The position numbers and the translations under genes were made by a program. Below the pieces are notes generated by a model. The model ran no database searches and was not told where the DNA came from. It worked only from the letters and a program-made list of their open reading frames with translations. This document shows positions 40,854-50,414 of a stretch of DNA of 64,000 nucleotides, in pieces. Position 1 is the stretch's first letter; every line of letters starts with the position of its first letter. This DNA comes from Sphingobacterium sp. ML3W (GTDB taxonomy: Bacteria; Bacteroidota; Bacteroidia; Sphingobacteriales; Sphingobacteriaceae). The DNA lies in assembly GCF_000747525.1 (NCBI RefSeq), contig NZ_CP009278.1:2294001-2358000 (forward strand), given 5' to 3'.

Positions 40854-42776
40854 ATGAAGACAAGAAAATGGCAGCTAGCCAGAATCTTAATTACTTTTTT
40901 TGCCGCTAACATGATCGGTCAGGCAATCGGTCAGGAATATAAATCCGGTCCTGCCGAAAAGGACTTTGTCGGTTACCTATTTGCGTATTTTAAAGGCAAT
41001 GCAGTAGCAGATGAATCTGTTTGTTTTGCTGTTAGTACCGATGGTTATACCTATCGCGCATTGAACAACAATCAACCTGTCTCGGACTCAAAGCTTATCA
41101 GTACAACGGGTGGAGTACGCGATCCACATATTTTGAGAGGGGAGAACGGTCAGTCTTACTATATGGTGCTGACCGATATGACCTCATCAAAAGGTTGGGA
41201 TTCTAATCGTGCTTTGATATTGTTAAAATCGGATGATCTTATTCATTGGGAACATCATGTAATTAATATTCAAGATCGATTTAAAGGTCATGAAAGTTTG
41301 AAGCGCGTTTGGGCTCCACAAACCATATATGACCCCGCTGTTAATAAATATATGGTTTACTGGTCAATGAAGCATGGCGATGGTGCTGATATCATTTACT
41401 ATGCTTATGCTAATAGCGACTTCACTGATTTTGAATCTGAACCTAAAGTACTGTTTGTTCCTAAAAATGGTAAATCTTGTATCGATGGTGATATTATCAA
41501 TAAGAATGGGCTATTCTATATGTTTTACAAAACTGAAGGACATGGTAATGGTCTTAGGTTGGCTTTGACGGATTCTCTTACTTCTGGAAAATGGATTGAG
41601 CAGCCTGGTTATAAACAACAGACTACTGACGCTGTTGAAGGATCGAGTGTGTTTAAACTTAATCAATCAGATCGATACATTTTAATGTATGATGTGTATG
41701 GGAAAGGTAAGTATCAGTTCTGCGAATCGGAGGATTTGGATCGTTTCAAGGTGATTGATCATGACGTTAGCATGGATTTTCATCCGCGACACGGTTCTAT
41801 TATTCCATTGTCAAGAAGTGAATTTAAAACAGTGACAGATCGTTGGGGTACACCAAAGGATATCACAGTGCCAAATCGAAAAAATCCCATATTGGATGGG
41901 TTCTATGCAGATCCAGATGTTCTGTATTCCAATAAAACAAAGAAGTATTATATCTATCCAACGAGTGATGGATTTGATGGCTGGGGAGGTTATTATTTTA
42001 AGACTTTTTCTTCCGATGATTTGAAAGAGTGGAAAGATGAAGGTGTTATTCTGGATTTGAAAAAAGACGTGCCTTGGGGAACCCGCAACGCCTGGGCTCC
42101 AACCATAACGGAAAAAAAGGTCAAGAGAGATTATAAATATTACTATTATTTCACTGCCGCGCAAAAGATAGGCGTTGCTGTTGCTGATGAGCCTACAGGT
42201 CCATTTAAGGATTCAGGAAAACCCTTGATCGATTTTAAACCTGATGGTATTAAAGGTGGACAGGAAATTGATCCAGCAGTTTTTAATGATCCGAAATCTG
42301 GCAAAAGTTATTTGTATTGGGGAAATGGTTATCTAGCTGTTGCAGAATTGAACAAGGATATGGTATCAATTAAACAAAATACCATGAAAACATTAAAGAT
42401 TGATGGTACATTTCGTGAGGGTATATATGTTATTTACCGAAATGGAACTTATTATTTCTTCTGGTCTGAGGATGATACCCGAAGTGAGAACTATCGGGTA
42501 CGTTATGGTACGTCATCATCACCAATGGGAGAGATCCATATCCCGGAGAATAACATTGTTCTTGAAAAAGATCCTGCAAAAGGAATTTATGGTACGGGAC
42601 ATAATTCTGTATTGCAAATACCAGGTACCGATGAATGGTATATCGTCTATCACCGATTTAATTATCCTGATGGCATACATATGGGTGATGCAGCAGGTTA
42701 TAACCGGGAGGTATGTATGGATAAGTTGGAATTCAACACGGATGGAACCATTAAAAAAGTAATTCCTACACATTAG
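40854..42776 (+). CDS. Double GH43 glycoside hydrolase, secreted
   Basis: In this 640-residue protein a signal region (ILITFFAANMIGQAIGQ) is followed by two GH43 propellers. The first, about residues 35-340, is close to the protein at 33591-34667 (GYLFAYFKG, GVRDPHILRGENGQSYYMVLTDM, WAPQTIYDPAVNKYMVYWSM, VEGSSVFKL). The second, about 345-640, starts NPILDGFYADPDVLYSNKTKKYYIYPTSDGF, with base Asp in YADPDV, a WAPTITEK motif and acid Glu in TFREGIYVIYRNGTYYFFWSEDD. Such enzymes act on arabinan or arabinofuranosyl/xylosyl side chains. The tandem modules suggest two cleavage specificities on one chain; this is inference. Confidence 0.87.
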   Translation: MKTRKWQLARILITFFAANMIGQAIGQEYKSGPAEKDFVGYLFAYFKGNAVADESVCFAVSTDGYTYRALNNNQPVSDSKLISTTGGVRDPHILRGENGQSYYMVLTDMTSSKGWDSNRALILLKSDDLIHWEHHVINIQDRFKGHESLKRVWAPQTIYDPAVNKYMVYWSMKHGDGADIIYYAYANSDFTDFESEPKVLFVPKNGKSCIDGDIINKNGLFYMFYKTEGHGNGLRLALTDSLTSGKWIEQPGYKQQTTDAVEGSSVFKLNQSDRYILMYDVYGKGKYQFCESEDLDRFKVIDHDVSMDFHPRHGSIIPLSRSEFKTVTDRWGTPKDITVPNRKNPILDGFYADPDVLYSNKTKKYYIYPTSDGFDGWGGYYFKTFSSDDLKEWKDEGVILDLKKDVPWGTRNAWAPTITEKKVKRDYKYYYYFTAAQKIGVAVADEPTGPFKDSGKPLIDFKPDGIKGGQEIDPAVFNDPKSGKSYLYWGNGYLAVAELNKDMVSIKQNTMKTLKIDGTFREGIYVIYRNGTYYFFWSEDDTRSENYRVRYGTSSSPMGEIHIPENNIVLEKDPAKGIYGTGHNSVLQIPGTDEWYIVYHRFNYPDGIHMGDAAGYNREVCMDKLEFNTDGTIKKVIPTH

Positions 42777-42822
42777 TAGGATTTGCTTTCTTTATAATTT
42801 TTACACAAAAACTTACACTATA

Positions 42823-44766
42823 ATGAAACGTTTACTTATCGTCACTGTTCTTAGCTTGAGCTCACTGTTGGTCTTTGCGCAAAATCTGACTATTTCTGGA
42901 CCCGATAAACGATTAGTGGTCAATATCTCTTTGGAAAAAGGGAAGCTTTATTATGATGTCCAATTAGATGGAAAGGTGATGCTTGAAAGATCTGCGCTTG
43001 GATTAAAAGGACGTCATGTTGATCTATCGACTAATTTGAAATTGGTTGGTCAGATAAATAATCAAGTTGATGTGCAGTATGAGGAACCGAAAATAAAACG
43101 TAAACAGGTACATTACCAGGCGAATGAGCTGATATGTAAATTAGAAAATAGCGATAAAAAAGCTTTACATGTAGTGTTTCGGGTTAGTAATCATGATATT
43201 GCTTTTCGGTACCATGTGCCACAGGTCGGTGAAGAGGCCAATCTTTATATTGAAGAGGAATTGAGTGCATTTAAATTCCCGAATGTGACGACCACCTTTT
43301 TGACTCCTCAAGCACCACCCATGTCTGGTTGGATGAAAACGAAACCAAGTTATGAAGAGGAGTATACGGTGGATGCGCAATTGGGAGTTCCCTCCAAGTA
43401 TGGGTACGGCTATACCTTTCCAGGATTATTCCGTGTTGGTGACCGTGGCTGGGTACTCGTTTCTGAAACTGGAGTAGGAGCACTGTACTGTGGGTCTAAG
43501 TTGAGTGAAGGAAGCGAAGACGGTCAATATAAGGTTGCATTTCCGGAGATCGGGGAAAACAACGGGATAGGTAGTGCGCAACCGGCTATTGCTTTACCAG
43601 GTAATACACCGTGGCGTACACTGACTGTTGGAAGTACGCTAAAACCTATTGTAGAAACTACGATCGCATTTGATGTGGTTGAGCCTGTGTACAAAGCATC
43701 AAAACAGTATACTTATGGACGTTCAACTTGGAGTTGGCTGGAGTGGCAAGACGCAAGTATTAATTTTGAAGATCAGAAAAAATTTGTAGATCTCTCTGCA
43801 GCTATGGGCTATGAGTTTGTTTTGGTTGATAATTGGTGGGATAGCAAAATCGGACGGGATAAAATTGAAGCCTTGATTGCTTATGGAAAAGACAAAGGTG
43901 TTGGCATCTGTTTATGGTACAATTCCAACGGTTTTTGGAATGATGCGCCACAAACACCTAAAAATATGATGAATACTGCCACTGCACGAAAAAAGGAAAT
44001 GGCCTGGATGCAAAGTGTCGGTATAAAAGGTATAAAGGTTGATTTTTTTGGTGGTGACAAACAGGAGACCATGAAGCTCTATGAAGATATTTTATCGGAT
44101 GCGAATGATTATGGTCTATCGGTTATTTTTCACGGCTGTACTTTGCCACGAGGATGGGAACGTATGTATCCCAATTTTGTGGGAAGCGAGGCTGTACTGG
44201 CTTCAGAGAATTTGATCTTTACACAACATGCGAATGATACTGAAGCTTTTAATGCGAGTTTACATCCTTTTATTCGGAATGCTGTAGGATCAATGGATTT
44301 CGGACCCGTTCTACTCAATAAAAGACATAATCGTGAAAACAACGGTGGCATGATTCGAAAGACAACAGAAACATTTCAATTGGCTACAGCTGTTCTGTTT
44401 CAGACACCGGTTCAGAATTTTGGAATTACACCCAACAATCTTACGGAGATGCCTAAACACGTTATTGATTTTATGAAAGCAGTACCAACTACTTGGGATG
44501 AAACGGTCTTGATAGACGGATATCCCGGTAAGTATGTGGTATTAGCTCGGCGACATGCTGATCGTTGGTACATCGCAGGAATCAATGCAGAGAAAGAGGA
44601 AAAGGAGCTAACGATTCATTTACCTATGCTTGCGGGAGATAAGTGGGAATTGTATGTCGATAATAAGGATAGAACAGCGCAATACCAGGAAATACCTGCA
44701 CGAAAAGATAAGCTGGTAAAAGTGACGCTTCAGGCAGACGGTGGGTTTCTGATCGTTGGACAGTAA
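42823..44766 (+). CDS. GH97 glycoside hydrolase of the retaining type, secreted
   Basis: This 647-residue protein has a signal peptide (LIVTVLSLSSLLVFAQ). An N-terminal beta-supersandwich carries the GH97 start (LTISGPDKRLVVNISLEKGKLYYDVQLDGK). A (beta/alpha)8 barrel from about residue 290 (YGRSTWSWLEWQDASINFEDQKKFVDLSAAMGYEFVLVDNWWD) and a C-terminal beta domain follow. The nucleophile is D407 in GIKVDFFGG, which places it with retaining GH97 enzymes (alpha-galactosidase and beta-L-arabinopyranosidase activities are known) rather than the inverting, SusB-like alpha-glucosidases. In this locus beta-L-arabinopyranosidase or alpha-galactosidase activity on arabinogalactan side chains is likely. 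Confidence 0.9.
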   Translation: MKRLLIVTVLSLSSLLVFAQNLTISGPDKRLVVNISLEKGKLYYDVQLDGKVMLERSALGLKGRHVDLSTNLKLVGQINNQVDVQYEEPKIKRKQVHYQANELICKLENSDKKALHVVFRVSNHDIAFRYHVPQVGEEANLYIEEELSAFKFPNVTTTFLTPQAPPMSGWMKTKPSYEEEYTVDAQLGVPSKYGYGYTFPGLFRVGDRGWVLVSETGVGALYCGSKLSEGSEDGQYKVAFPEIGENNGIGSAQPAIALPGNTPWRTLTVGSTLKPIVETTIAFDVVEPVYKASKQYTYGRSTWSWLEWQDASINFEDQKKFVDLSAAMGYEFVLVDNWWDSKIGRDKIEALIAYGKDKGVGICLWYNSNGFWNDAPQTPKNMMNTATARKKEMAWMQSVGIKGIKVDFFGGDKQETMKLYEDILSDANDYGLSVIFHGCTLPRGWERMYPNFVGSEAVLASENLIFTQHANDTEAFNASLHPFIRNAVGSMDFGPVLLNKRHNRENNGGMIRKTTETFQLATAVLFQTPVQNFGITPNNLTEMPKHVIDFMKAVPTTWDETVLIDGYPGKYVVLARRHADRWYIAGINAEKEEKELTIHLPMLAGDKWELYVDNKDRTAQYQEIPARKDKLVKVTLQADGGFLIVGQ

Positions 44767-44879
44767 GGTAATATTAGTCTGTAATGATTTTATCTAGATG
44801 TGATTAACCCAAGCTTCAAGAGTATTTGATACTTCAAAATACTGATGATTGGAATTTTTAAACCTATTAATCTTAAAAT

Positions 44880-45995
44880 ATGCGTAAATACGTTCTTCTT
44901 TATTTTCTTTTAGTTACTTATTCTGTTTTTGGACAGGAGGCAAGTAAGAAAGATGTTTTATCGAAATTGACTCTCGCTAATCAATATTGGCAGACTAATC
45001 ATAAACCCGAAGTATGGGCTTTTTGGGATCAAGCGGCCTATCACAGTGGAAATATGGAGTTTTACAAAGAATTTAAAAATATTGATTTTTTAAAATATTC
45101 TGAAGATTGGGCTAATTTTAATGAGTGGAAGGGTGCAAAATCAACTGATAGATCAAATTGGAAGTATAGTTATGGTGAAACAGATGATTTTGTGCTGTTT
45201 GGCGATTGGCAGATCTGTTTTCAAACTTATATTGATTTGTATCATATTGATCCTAAGGCAAATAAAATAGCGAGAGCGTTAGAAGTTATGGATTATCAAA
45301 TTCACACTAAGGAGAATGATTATTGGTGGTGGGCTGATGGATTATATATGGTCATGCCTGTGATGACAAAGATGTATAAATTAACGAAAAACCCACTTTA
45401 TTTAGAAAAGCTACATGAATATTTGGCGTATGCAGATGATATCATGTATGACAAAGATGAGAAGCTCTATTATAGAGATGCAAAATATGTCTACCCGAAA
45501 CATAAAAGTACGCATGGTAAAAAAGATTTTTGGGCTCGTGGAGATGGTTGGGTTTTCGCGGGTTTGGCAAAGGTACTGCAAGATCTTCCTAAGGACAATA
45601 TCTATTATAATCACTATGTAAGGCGTTTTCAGGATATGGCATCCGTTATTGTATCGTGTCAACAAGAAGAAGGGTTTTGGACACGGAGCATGTTGGATCC
45701 TGAGCATGCACCTGGTAGAGAATCTAGTGGAACTGCGTTTTTTACCTATGGACTTTTATGGGGCATTAATAATGGACTTCTTGATCATGACAAATTTGAG
45801 GTAGGTGCAAAAAAAGGGTGGGATTATTTGAGTAATCATGCTTTACAATCTGATGGGAGGGTGGGTTATATACAACCTATCGGAGAGAAGGCGATACCTG
45901 GTCAAGTGGTAGATGCCAATTCAACTGCACCATTTGGGGTTGGAGCATTTTTATTGGCGGGTGTTGAGATGTATAGATATTTAAACGAAAAATGA
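44880..45995 (+). CDS. GH105-type unsaturated uronyl hydrolase, secreted
   Basis: This 371-residue protein has a signal peptide (VLLYFLLVTYSVFGQ) and an (alpha/alpha)6 barrel of the GH88/GH105 type. WWWADGLYMVMPVMTKMY carries the likely catalytic Asp (D153, equivalent to D143 of YteR). FWARGDGWVFAGLAKVL (D222) and RESSGTAFFTYGLLWGINNGLL follow. These enzymes hydrate the unsaturated uronic acid that lyases leave on rhamnogalacturonan or arabinogalactan fragments. It overlaps the next gene by 4 bp. Its presence suggests that uronic-acid-bearing pectin or arabinogalactan is the target, not plain arabinan. Confidence 0.88.
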   Translation: MRKYVLLYFLLVTYSVFGQEASKKDVLSKLTLANQYWQTNHKPEVWAFWDQAAYHSGNMEFYKEFKNIDFLKYSEDWANFNEWKGAKSTDRSNWKYSYGETDDFVLFGDWQICFQTYIDLYHIDPKANKIARALEVMDYQIHTKENDYWWWADGLYMVMPVMTKMYKLTKNPLYLEKLHEYLAYADDIMYDKDEKLYYRDAKYVYPKHKSTHGKKDFWARGDGWVFAGLAKVLQDLPKDNIYYNHYVRRFQDMASVIVSCQQEEGFWTRSMLDPEHAPGRESSGTAFFTYGLLWGINNGLLDHDKFEVGAKKGWDYLSNHALQSDGRVGYIQPIGEKAIPGQVVDANSTAPFGVGAFLLAGVEMYRYLNEK

Positions 45996-47227
45996 TGAGA
46001 AAAATATTGGTATTACTGGTATTACTATGTTGTGTCACGGTTAGTTTTGGGCAGGACAAAACTAATAGCACATTAAACGAAACTTCAAGAGTATTTTGGC
46101 TAAGGGAGATGGATCGAATGGCCAGACCTGTTATGCGTAGTTTGGCTTATGATAGTTTAAGGATTAATATGCCCAAAATTACCTCTATAGCGGTTGACAA
46201 CAAAGAGCATCGTGTTCAAGTACAGTATGTAGAAGTATTAGGTCGAGTTTTATGTGGGATATCGCCATGGTTAGCGTTGAATGACGGTTCAGAAGAAGAG
46301 CAGGCACTAAGAAAACAATATCGGAATTGGACTATTCAAGCCTTAAGCAATGCTTTGGATAGTAATGCAAATGATTTTATGCGTTTTGATTTGGGCGGAC
46401 AACAATTAGTTGATGCATCATTTATTTCAGTTGCATTTTTGCGTTCTTCTTGGTTATGGAATAATCTTGATACTAAAACTCAGAAAAGTTTGATCAAGGC
46501 TATTAAAACTACTCGTCAATTCAAACCAGTTTTTTCAAATTGGTTGCTTTTTTCTGCTATGAACGAAGCTTTTTTAGCTCAGTACAGTAAGGATTGGGAT
46601 GTGATGCGTGTAGACTACGCCTTGCAGCAATTGGAACAGTGGTATGTGGGTGATGGTATGTATAAAGATGGACCATATTATGCCTATGATTATTACAATA
46701 GCTATGTTATCCATCCTTTTTTATCTGGAGTCATGGATGTTATTGAACAAAAAACTAAAAGTTATGATGGTATGTTTGCAAAAATCAAACTACGAAATCA
46801 ACGATATGCTATTATATTAGAGCGATTGGTCAATACAGATGGGACTTTTCCACCATCCGGGCGGTCAGTAATTTATCGTGGAGCTGCATTTCATCATTTG
46901 GCTGACATGGTATTAAAAAAACGATTACCCGAGGAACTCACAGAAGGACAGGTTCGCGCTGCTTTATCTGCCGTTTTGCAAAAAACATTTGAAAGTCCAA
47001 CTACTTATCACCAAAATTGGTTAACGATTGGTCTATACGGAGATCAACCAGGTTTAGGAGATTTTTACAATAATCAAGGAAGTCCTTATTTGTGTAGTAC
47101 GATTTTTTTACCACTAGGACTTTCGGAAAATGATAGTTTTTGGACTTCAAAAGAAGAAGACTGGAGTTCTAAACGTATTTGGTCTGGACAGGATTGGAAT
47201 AAAGATAAAAGTAAGGGCATTCAGTAA
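45992..47227 (+). CDS. DUF2264-domain secreted protein (GH154-like, possible beta-glucuronidase)
   Basis: This 411-residue protein has a signal peptide (LVLLVLLCCVTVSFGQ) and the DUF2264 (alpha/alpha) barrel pattern: GRVLCGISPWLALNDGSEEEQALRKQYRNW, FMRFDLGGQQLVDASFISVAFLRS, NWLLFSAMNEAFL, YVGDGMYKDGPYYAYDYYNSYVIHPFL and TFPPSGRSVIYRGAAFHHLADM. Some members of this family are classified as GH154, with beta-glucuronidase activity on arabinogalactan; I recall this from general knowledge and cannot verify it here. It is translationally coupled to the GH105 gene and is the last gene of the locus. Confidence 0.78.
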   Translation: MMRKILVLLVLLCCVTVSFGQDKTNSTLNETSRVFWLREMDRMARPVMRSLAYDSLRINMPKITSIAVDNKEHRVQVQYVEVLGRVLCGISPWLALNDGSEEEQALRKQYRNWTIQALSNALDSNANDFMRFDLGGQQLVDASFISVAFLRSSWLWNNLDTKTQKSLIKAIKTTRQFKPVFSNWLLFSAMNEAFLAQYSKDWDVMRVDYALQQLEQWYVGDGMYKDGPYYAYDYYNSYVIHPFLSGVMDVIEQKTKSYDGMFAKIKLRNQRYAIILERLVNTDGTFPPSGRSVIYRGAAFHHLADMVLKKRLPEELTEGQVRAALSAVLQKTFESPTTYHQNWLTIGLYGDQPGLGDFYNNQGSPYLCSTIFLPLGLSENDSFWTSKEEDWSSKRIWSGQDWNKDKSKGIQ

Positions 47228-47278
47228 GAGATAAAAAGTCATGAGATTAGTAACATTTTGTAAAATTGGAGTCGTTCA

Positions 47279-47392
47279 CTGGGCTGCTGATACCCCTAAT
47301 TCTCGGGCTAGCTCTGACATGTTTTTCCTGTATTAAATTCCCAGCACGTTCTTTAAAGGTGCGATCGTATTTTTTACGGATTTAGTCATCAT
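47279..47392 (-). pseudogene. IS3-family OrfA N-terminal remnant, frameshifted
   Basis: Read on the minus strand, the sequence begins near 47392 and gives KKYDRTFKERAGNLIQEK. After a one-base shift it gives MSELARELGVSAAQ and then stops. Together they match the helix-turn-helix start of IS3 OrfA proteins (KYDRTFKERAVQL...ELARELGVSAA). The rest of the element is absent. It lies between the arabinose locus and the octamer tract. Confidence 0.7.
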
Positions 47393-47448
47393 TTCAAAAT
47401 TAAGATATTTATTGTTCTTAACTTCATATGCCCACTAAGTTAGCAACT

Positions 47449-47530
47449 CCAGTGAAGGAGTGACGAGGTAAGGAAGTGAAGAAGTAACAAGAGATAAGTG
47501 AAGAAGTAACATAGTGACGAGTAGTTTAAT
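47449..47530. repeat. Degenerate 8-bp tandem repeat tract before the ATPase gene
   Basis: The words GTGAAGGA, GTGACGAG, GTAAGGAA, GTGAAGAA, GTAACAAG, GTGAAGAA and GTAACATA follow one another, as in the tracts at 23690 and 25723. A tail near 47556 (GGTTGCTGGGAAGGGTGAG) resembles the GCTGTTGGGGAGGGTGAG tail after repeat copies B and C. The remaining 200 bp up to the ATPase start shows nothing else recognisable. Confidence 0.75.
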
Positions 47531-47730
47531 AACTGAGTTATGCGACGAGCCGGTTGCTGGGAAGGGTGAGGGGAAAGTAATCGACTCATTGTACTGTCAT
47601 TAATACATGGATGCCATATTGGTAATGAAGGGATAAAAAGGAAATTATTCTTCTCAAAACTATTATTTTTCAATTATGTTTTCTTCGATATAAATGTGTT
47701 AACTTATCTGAATAACTAACTGATACCGAT

Positions 47731-50235
47731 ATGGGTTATCCTATTCCTAAAGATCTGAAAGGGCTGAATGCCGAGCAAATAAAAGTGTCTGTTGAAAAAT
47801 ATGGTGATAATAGCCTGAAAACAAAACGTGACAGCGGGACATGGGTTGTGTTGATGAATATTCTGAAAGAACCGATGTTGATCCTGCTTATCGTGATATC
47901 TGTTATTTATTTAGTGGTTGGAAATTATGCTGAAGCCTACTTTATGTTTGCGGCTGTAGTTTTTGTGTCAGGTATTTCTTTTTATCAGGACACGCGGAGC
48001 CGCAATGCGATGCAGGCATTGGAAAAGTTAAACGAACCGCACAGTAATGTCATCCGAGATGGTCATATCGTTGCTATCAAAACACATGAAATAGCTGTTG
48101 GAGACTTATGTATCACGGAAGAAGGCCAGATTATCAATGCTGATGGCCGTATTGTGCACAGCAATGATTTTTCGGTCAATGAATCTTCTCTTACTGGTGA
48201 AAGCCTTTCGGTGTTCAAGGATGCCGATGGTTCGGACAATAAGGTGTATAGCGGCACGATCACTGTTTCGGGTTTGGCAGTTTTTGAGGTGCAGGAGATA
48301 GGAGAGCAGACAAAACTAGGAAAGATAGGTCACTCTATTGCTTCTATTATAGAAGAAAAATCACCTTTGCAGTTACAGATTGAGCGCTTCGTGAAAAAGA
48401 TGGCACTCGTCGGATTAGTAGTCTTTATACTGGTATGCTTGGCCAATTATTTTCAAACTAAAAGTTTTGTTGACAGTCTTTTAAATGGTCTTACTTTGGC
48501 CATGTCGATCCTTCCGGAAGAGATCCCTGTAGCATTTACGACTTTTATGGCGCTAGGGGCATGGCGACTCATGCGTGATGGTGTTATAATTAAAAAATCG
48601 AGCATCGTAGAGACATTAGGGAGCACCACGGTAATCTGTACTGATAAAACAGGTACAATAACCGAAAACACGATGCACCTGGTTGCTGTGTATAGTGAGG
48701 CTGGTGAACGCACTGCATATGAGCAGGATTACCAGCTGCCCGAAATTGCAAGTGTAATTCAGAATGCCATGTGGGCCAGCGAACCCGTGCCTTTCGATCC
48801 GATGGAGAAAGAACTCCATCGCCTTTACGAGCAGACTGAAAAAAATGATCGGCGTGCACAGTTTGAGTTATTCCACGAGTATCCTTTGGAAGGAAAGCCA
48901 CCCATGATGACCCATCTATTTAAAAATAATAGCGGTGAGCGTATTATTGCAGCAAAAGGGGCACCCGAAGCTATTCTCGATGTGAGTAGGCTGTTGCCTG
49001 AAAAAAAAGTAGCATTGCGGCGATTAGTGGATCAATTTGGTCAGGAGGGTTACCGTGTATTGGGAGTTGCAACTGCAATTTATGGAAGCGATGAATTTCC
49101 TGAAAAGCAACAGGATTTTCCGTTTGATTTTGTAGGGTTTGTTGTTTTTTACGATCCGCCGAAAAAAGGTATCGAAAAGGTGTTTAAGCAAATTTATGAA
49201 GCAGGGATCAAAGTTAAAATGATAACTGGGGATAATTCCAATACGGCTGGGTCTATCGCGGCCCAAGCGGGTATCATAAATGCTTCGGCACATATAGAAG
49301 GTAAAGAATTGATTGCGCTCTCTGAGGAGCAGCTGGACAGAAAGGTCCAAGAAAGTACCCTCTTTGCGCGCATGTATCCTGAGGCAAAGTTGGCCGTGAT
49401 CAAATCGCTAAAACGAAATGGTGAAGTGGTGGCCATGCTCGGAGATGGTGTAAATGATGCGCCCGCATTGAAAGCTGCACATATTGGCGTAGCGATGGGG
49501 CATAAAGGAACTGAAATAGCGAAGGCAGCAGCAGCTGTAGTGCTGATCAATGATGATTTTTCAAAGTTGGTGCTTGCAATCGCTGCAGGTAGACGCATCT
49601 ATGCCAATATTAAGAAAGCTATTCAGTATATTATTTCTATTCACATTCCCATTATCTTGACCGTATCACTACCGCTCTTTTTGGGGTGGGTATACCCGCA
49701 GATCTTTACCCCTATACATGTCATATTTTTGGAACTGGTGATGGGACCTACTTGTTCTATTGTCTATGAAAACGAGCCAATGGAAAAAAATGCCATGCAA
49801 CGTAAGCCACGTCCGATATCGGAGACTTTTTTAAACTGGAAAGAATTGATGATCAGTGTGGTTCAGGGTTTGGTGATTACTGGTGGTGTTCTTTTTATCT
49901 ATCAATATACCCATCAACAGGGAGGTGACGAGAAGATGGTACGGAGTATGGTCTTTACGACATTGATCTTTGCTAATATCCTGCTGAGTTTTATCAACCG
50001 TTCTTTTTACTATTATATATACGAGACCATCAGGTATAAGAATCGTCTTATTTATTACATTACCGGTATTACTTTGCTGTTCATGTTTATGATGCTGTAT
50101 GTTAAGCCTGTTTCCAATTTCTTTAGCATGACGAATCTGGGATTTACCCAATTGTTATTCTGTTTGTTAACAGCGGCAATCAGTACGCTCTGGATGGATC
50201 TTTATAAATGGTGGAAACGATCAAGAAATGCATAG
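47731..50235 (+). CDS. P-type cation-transporting ATPase (P2/calcium-type)
   Basis: This 834-residue protein has all P-type motifs: actuator SLTGES (about residues 153-158), PEEIPVAF in M4, phosphorylation site D305 in ICTDKTGT, MITGDN, and the hinge MLGDGVNDAPALKAAHIGVAMGHKGTE. It has hydrophobic pairs near 48-95 and 235-280 and about six C-terminal TM helices. PEEIP in M4 and the N-terminal cation-ATPase domain (LNAEQIKVSVEKYGDNSL) indicate a P2-type pump, probably exporting Ca2+ or another divalent cation, in the inner membrane. It stands alone behind an octamer repeat tract. The ion cannot be read from the sequence with certainty. Confidence 0.9.
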   Translation: MGYPIPKDLKGLNAEQIKVSVEKYGDNSLKTKRDSGTWVVLMNILKEPMLILLIVISVIYLVVGNYAEAYFMFAAVVFVSGISFYQDTRSRNAMQALEKLNEPHSNVIRDGHIVAIKTHEIAVGDLCITEEGQIINADGRIVHSNDFSVNESSLTGESLSVFKDADGSDNKVYSGTITVSGLAVFEVQEIGEQTKLGKIGHSIASIIEEKSPLQLQIERFVKKMALVGLVVFILVCLANYFQTKSFVDSLLNGLTLAMSILPEEIPVAFTTFMALGAWRLMRDGVIIKKSSIVETLGSTTVICTDKTGTITENTMHLVAVYSEAGERTAYEQDYQLPEIASVIQNAMWASEPVPFDPMEKELHRLYEQTEKNDRRAQFELFHEYPLEGKPPMMTHLFKNNSGERIIAAKGAPEAILDVSRLLPEKKVALRRLVDQFGQEGYRVLGVATAIYGSDEFPEKQQDFPFDFVGFVVFYDPPKKGIEKVFKQIYEAGIKVKMITGDNSNTAGSIAAQAGIINASAHIEGKELIALSEEQLDRKVQESTLFARMYPEAKLAVIKSLKRNGEVVAMLGDGVNDAPALKAAHIGVAMGHKGTEIAKAAAAVVLINDDFSKLVLAIAAGRRIYANIKKAIQYIISIHIPIILTVSLPLFLGWVYPQIFTPIHVIFLELVMGPTCSIVYENEPMEKNAMQRKPRPISETFLNWKELMISVVQGLVITGGVLFIYQYTHQQGGDEKMVRSMVFTTLIFANILLSFINRSFYYYIYETIRYKNRLIYYITGITLLFMFMMLYVKPVSNFFSMTNLGFTQLLFCLLTAAISTLWMDLYKWWKRSRNA

Positions 50236-50414
50236 CAATTGTTGCTATTTTTACATGTAATTCAAACCAATGGATTGAACTTTTTGATGGTATTACTGCA
50301 AAAGGATACTGTTTCCTGACCTTTAATATAACAGGTCGGGAAAGTCAAGATAGCACGTTACCTTTGTTAAGTGTTATCTTTAATTTCAGTTTAGTATAAT
50401 TATGATTTTAAGGT

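Noticed and set aside
49194..49598. Minus-strand open frame of 134 codons inside the P-type ATPase gene
   Set aside because: It is an antisense shadow of the conserved MITGDN to GDGVNDAP region and has no domain of its own.
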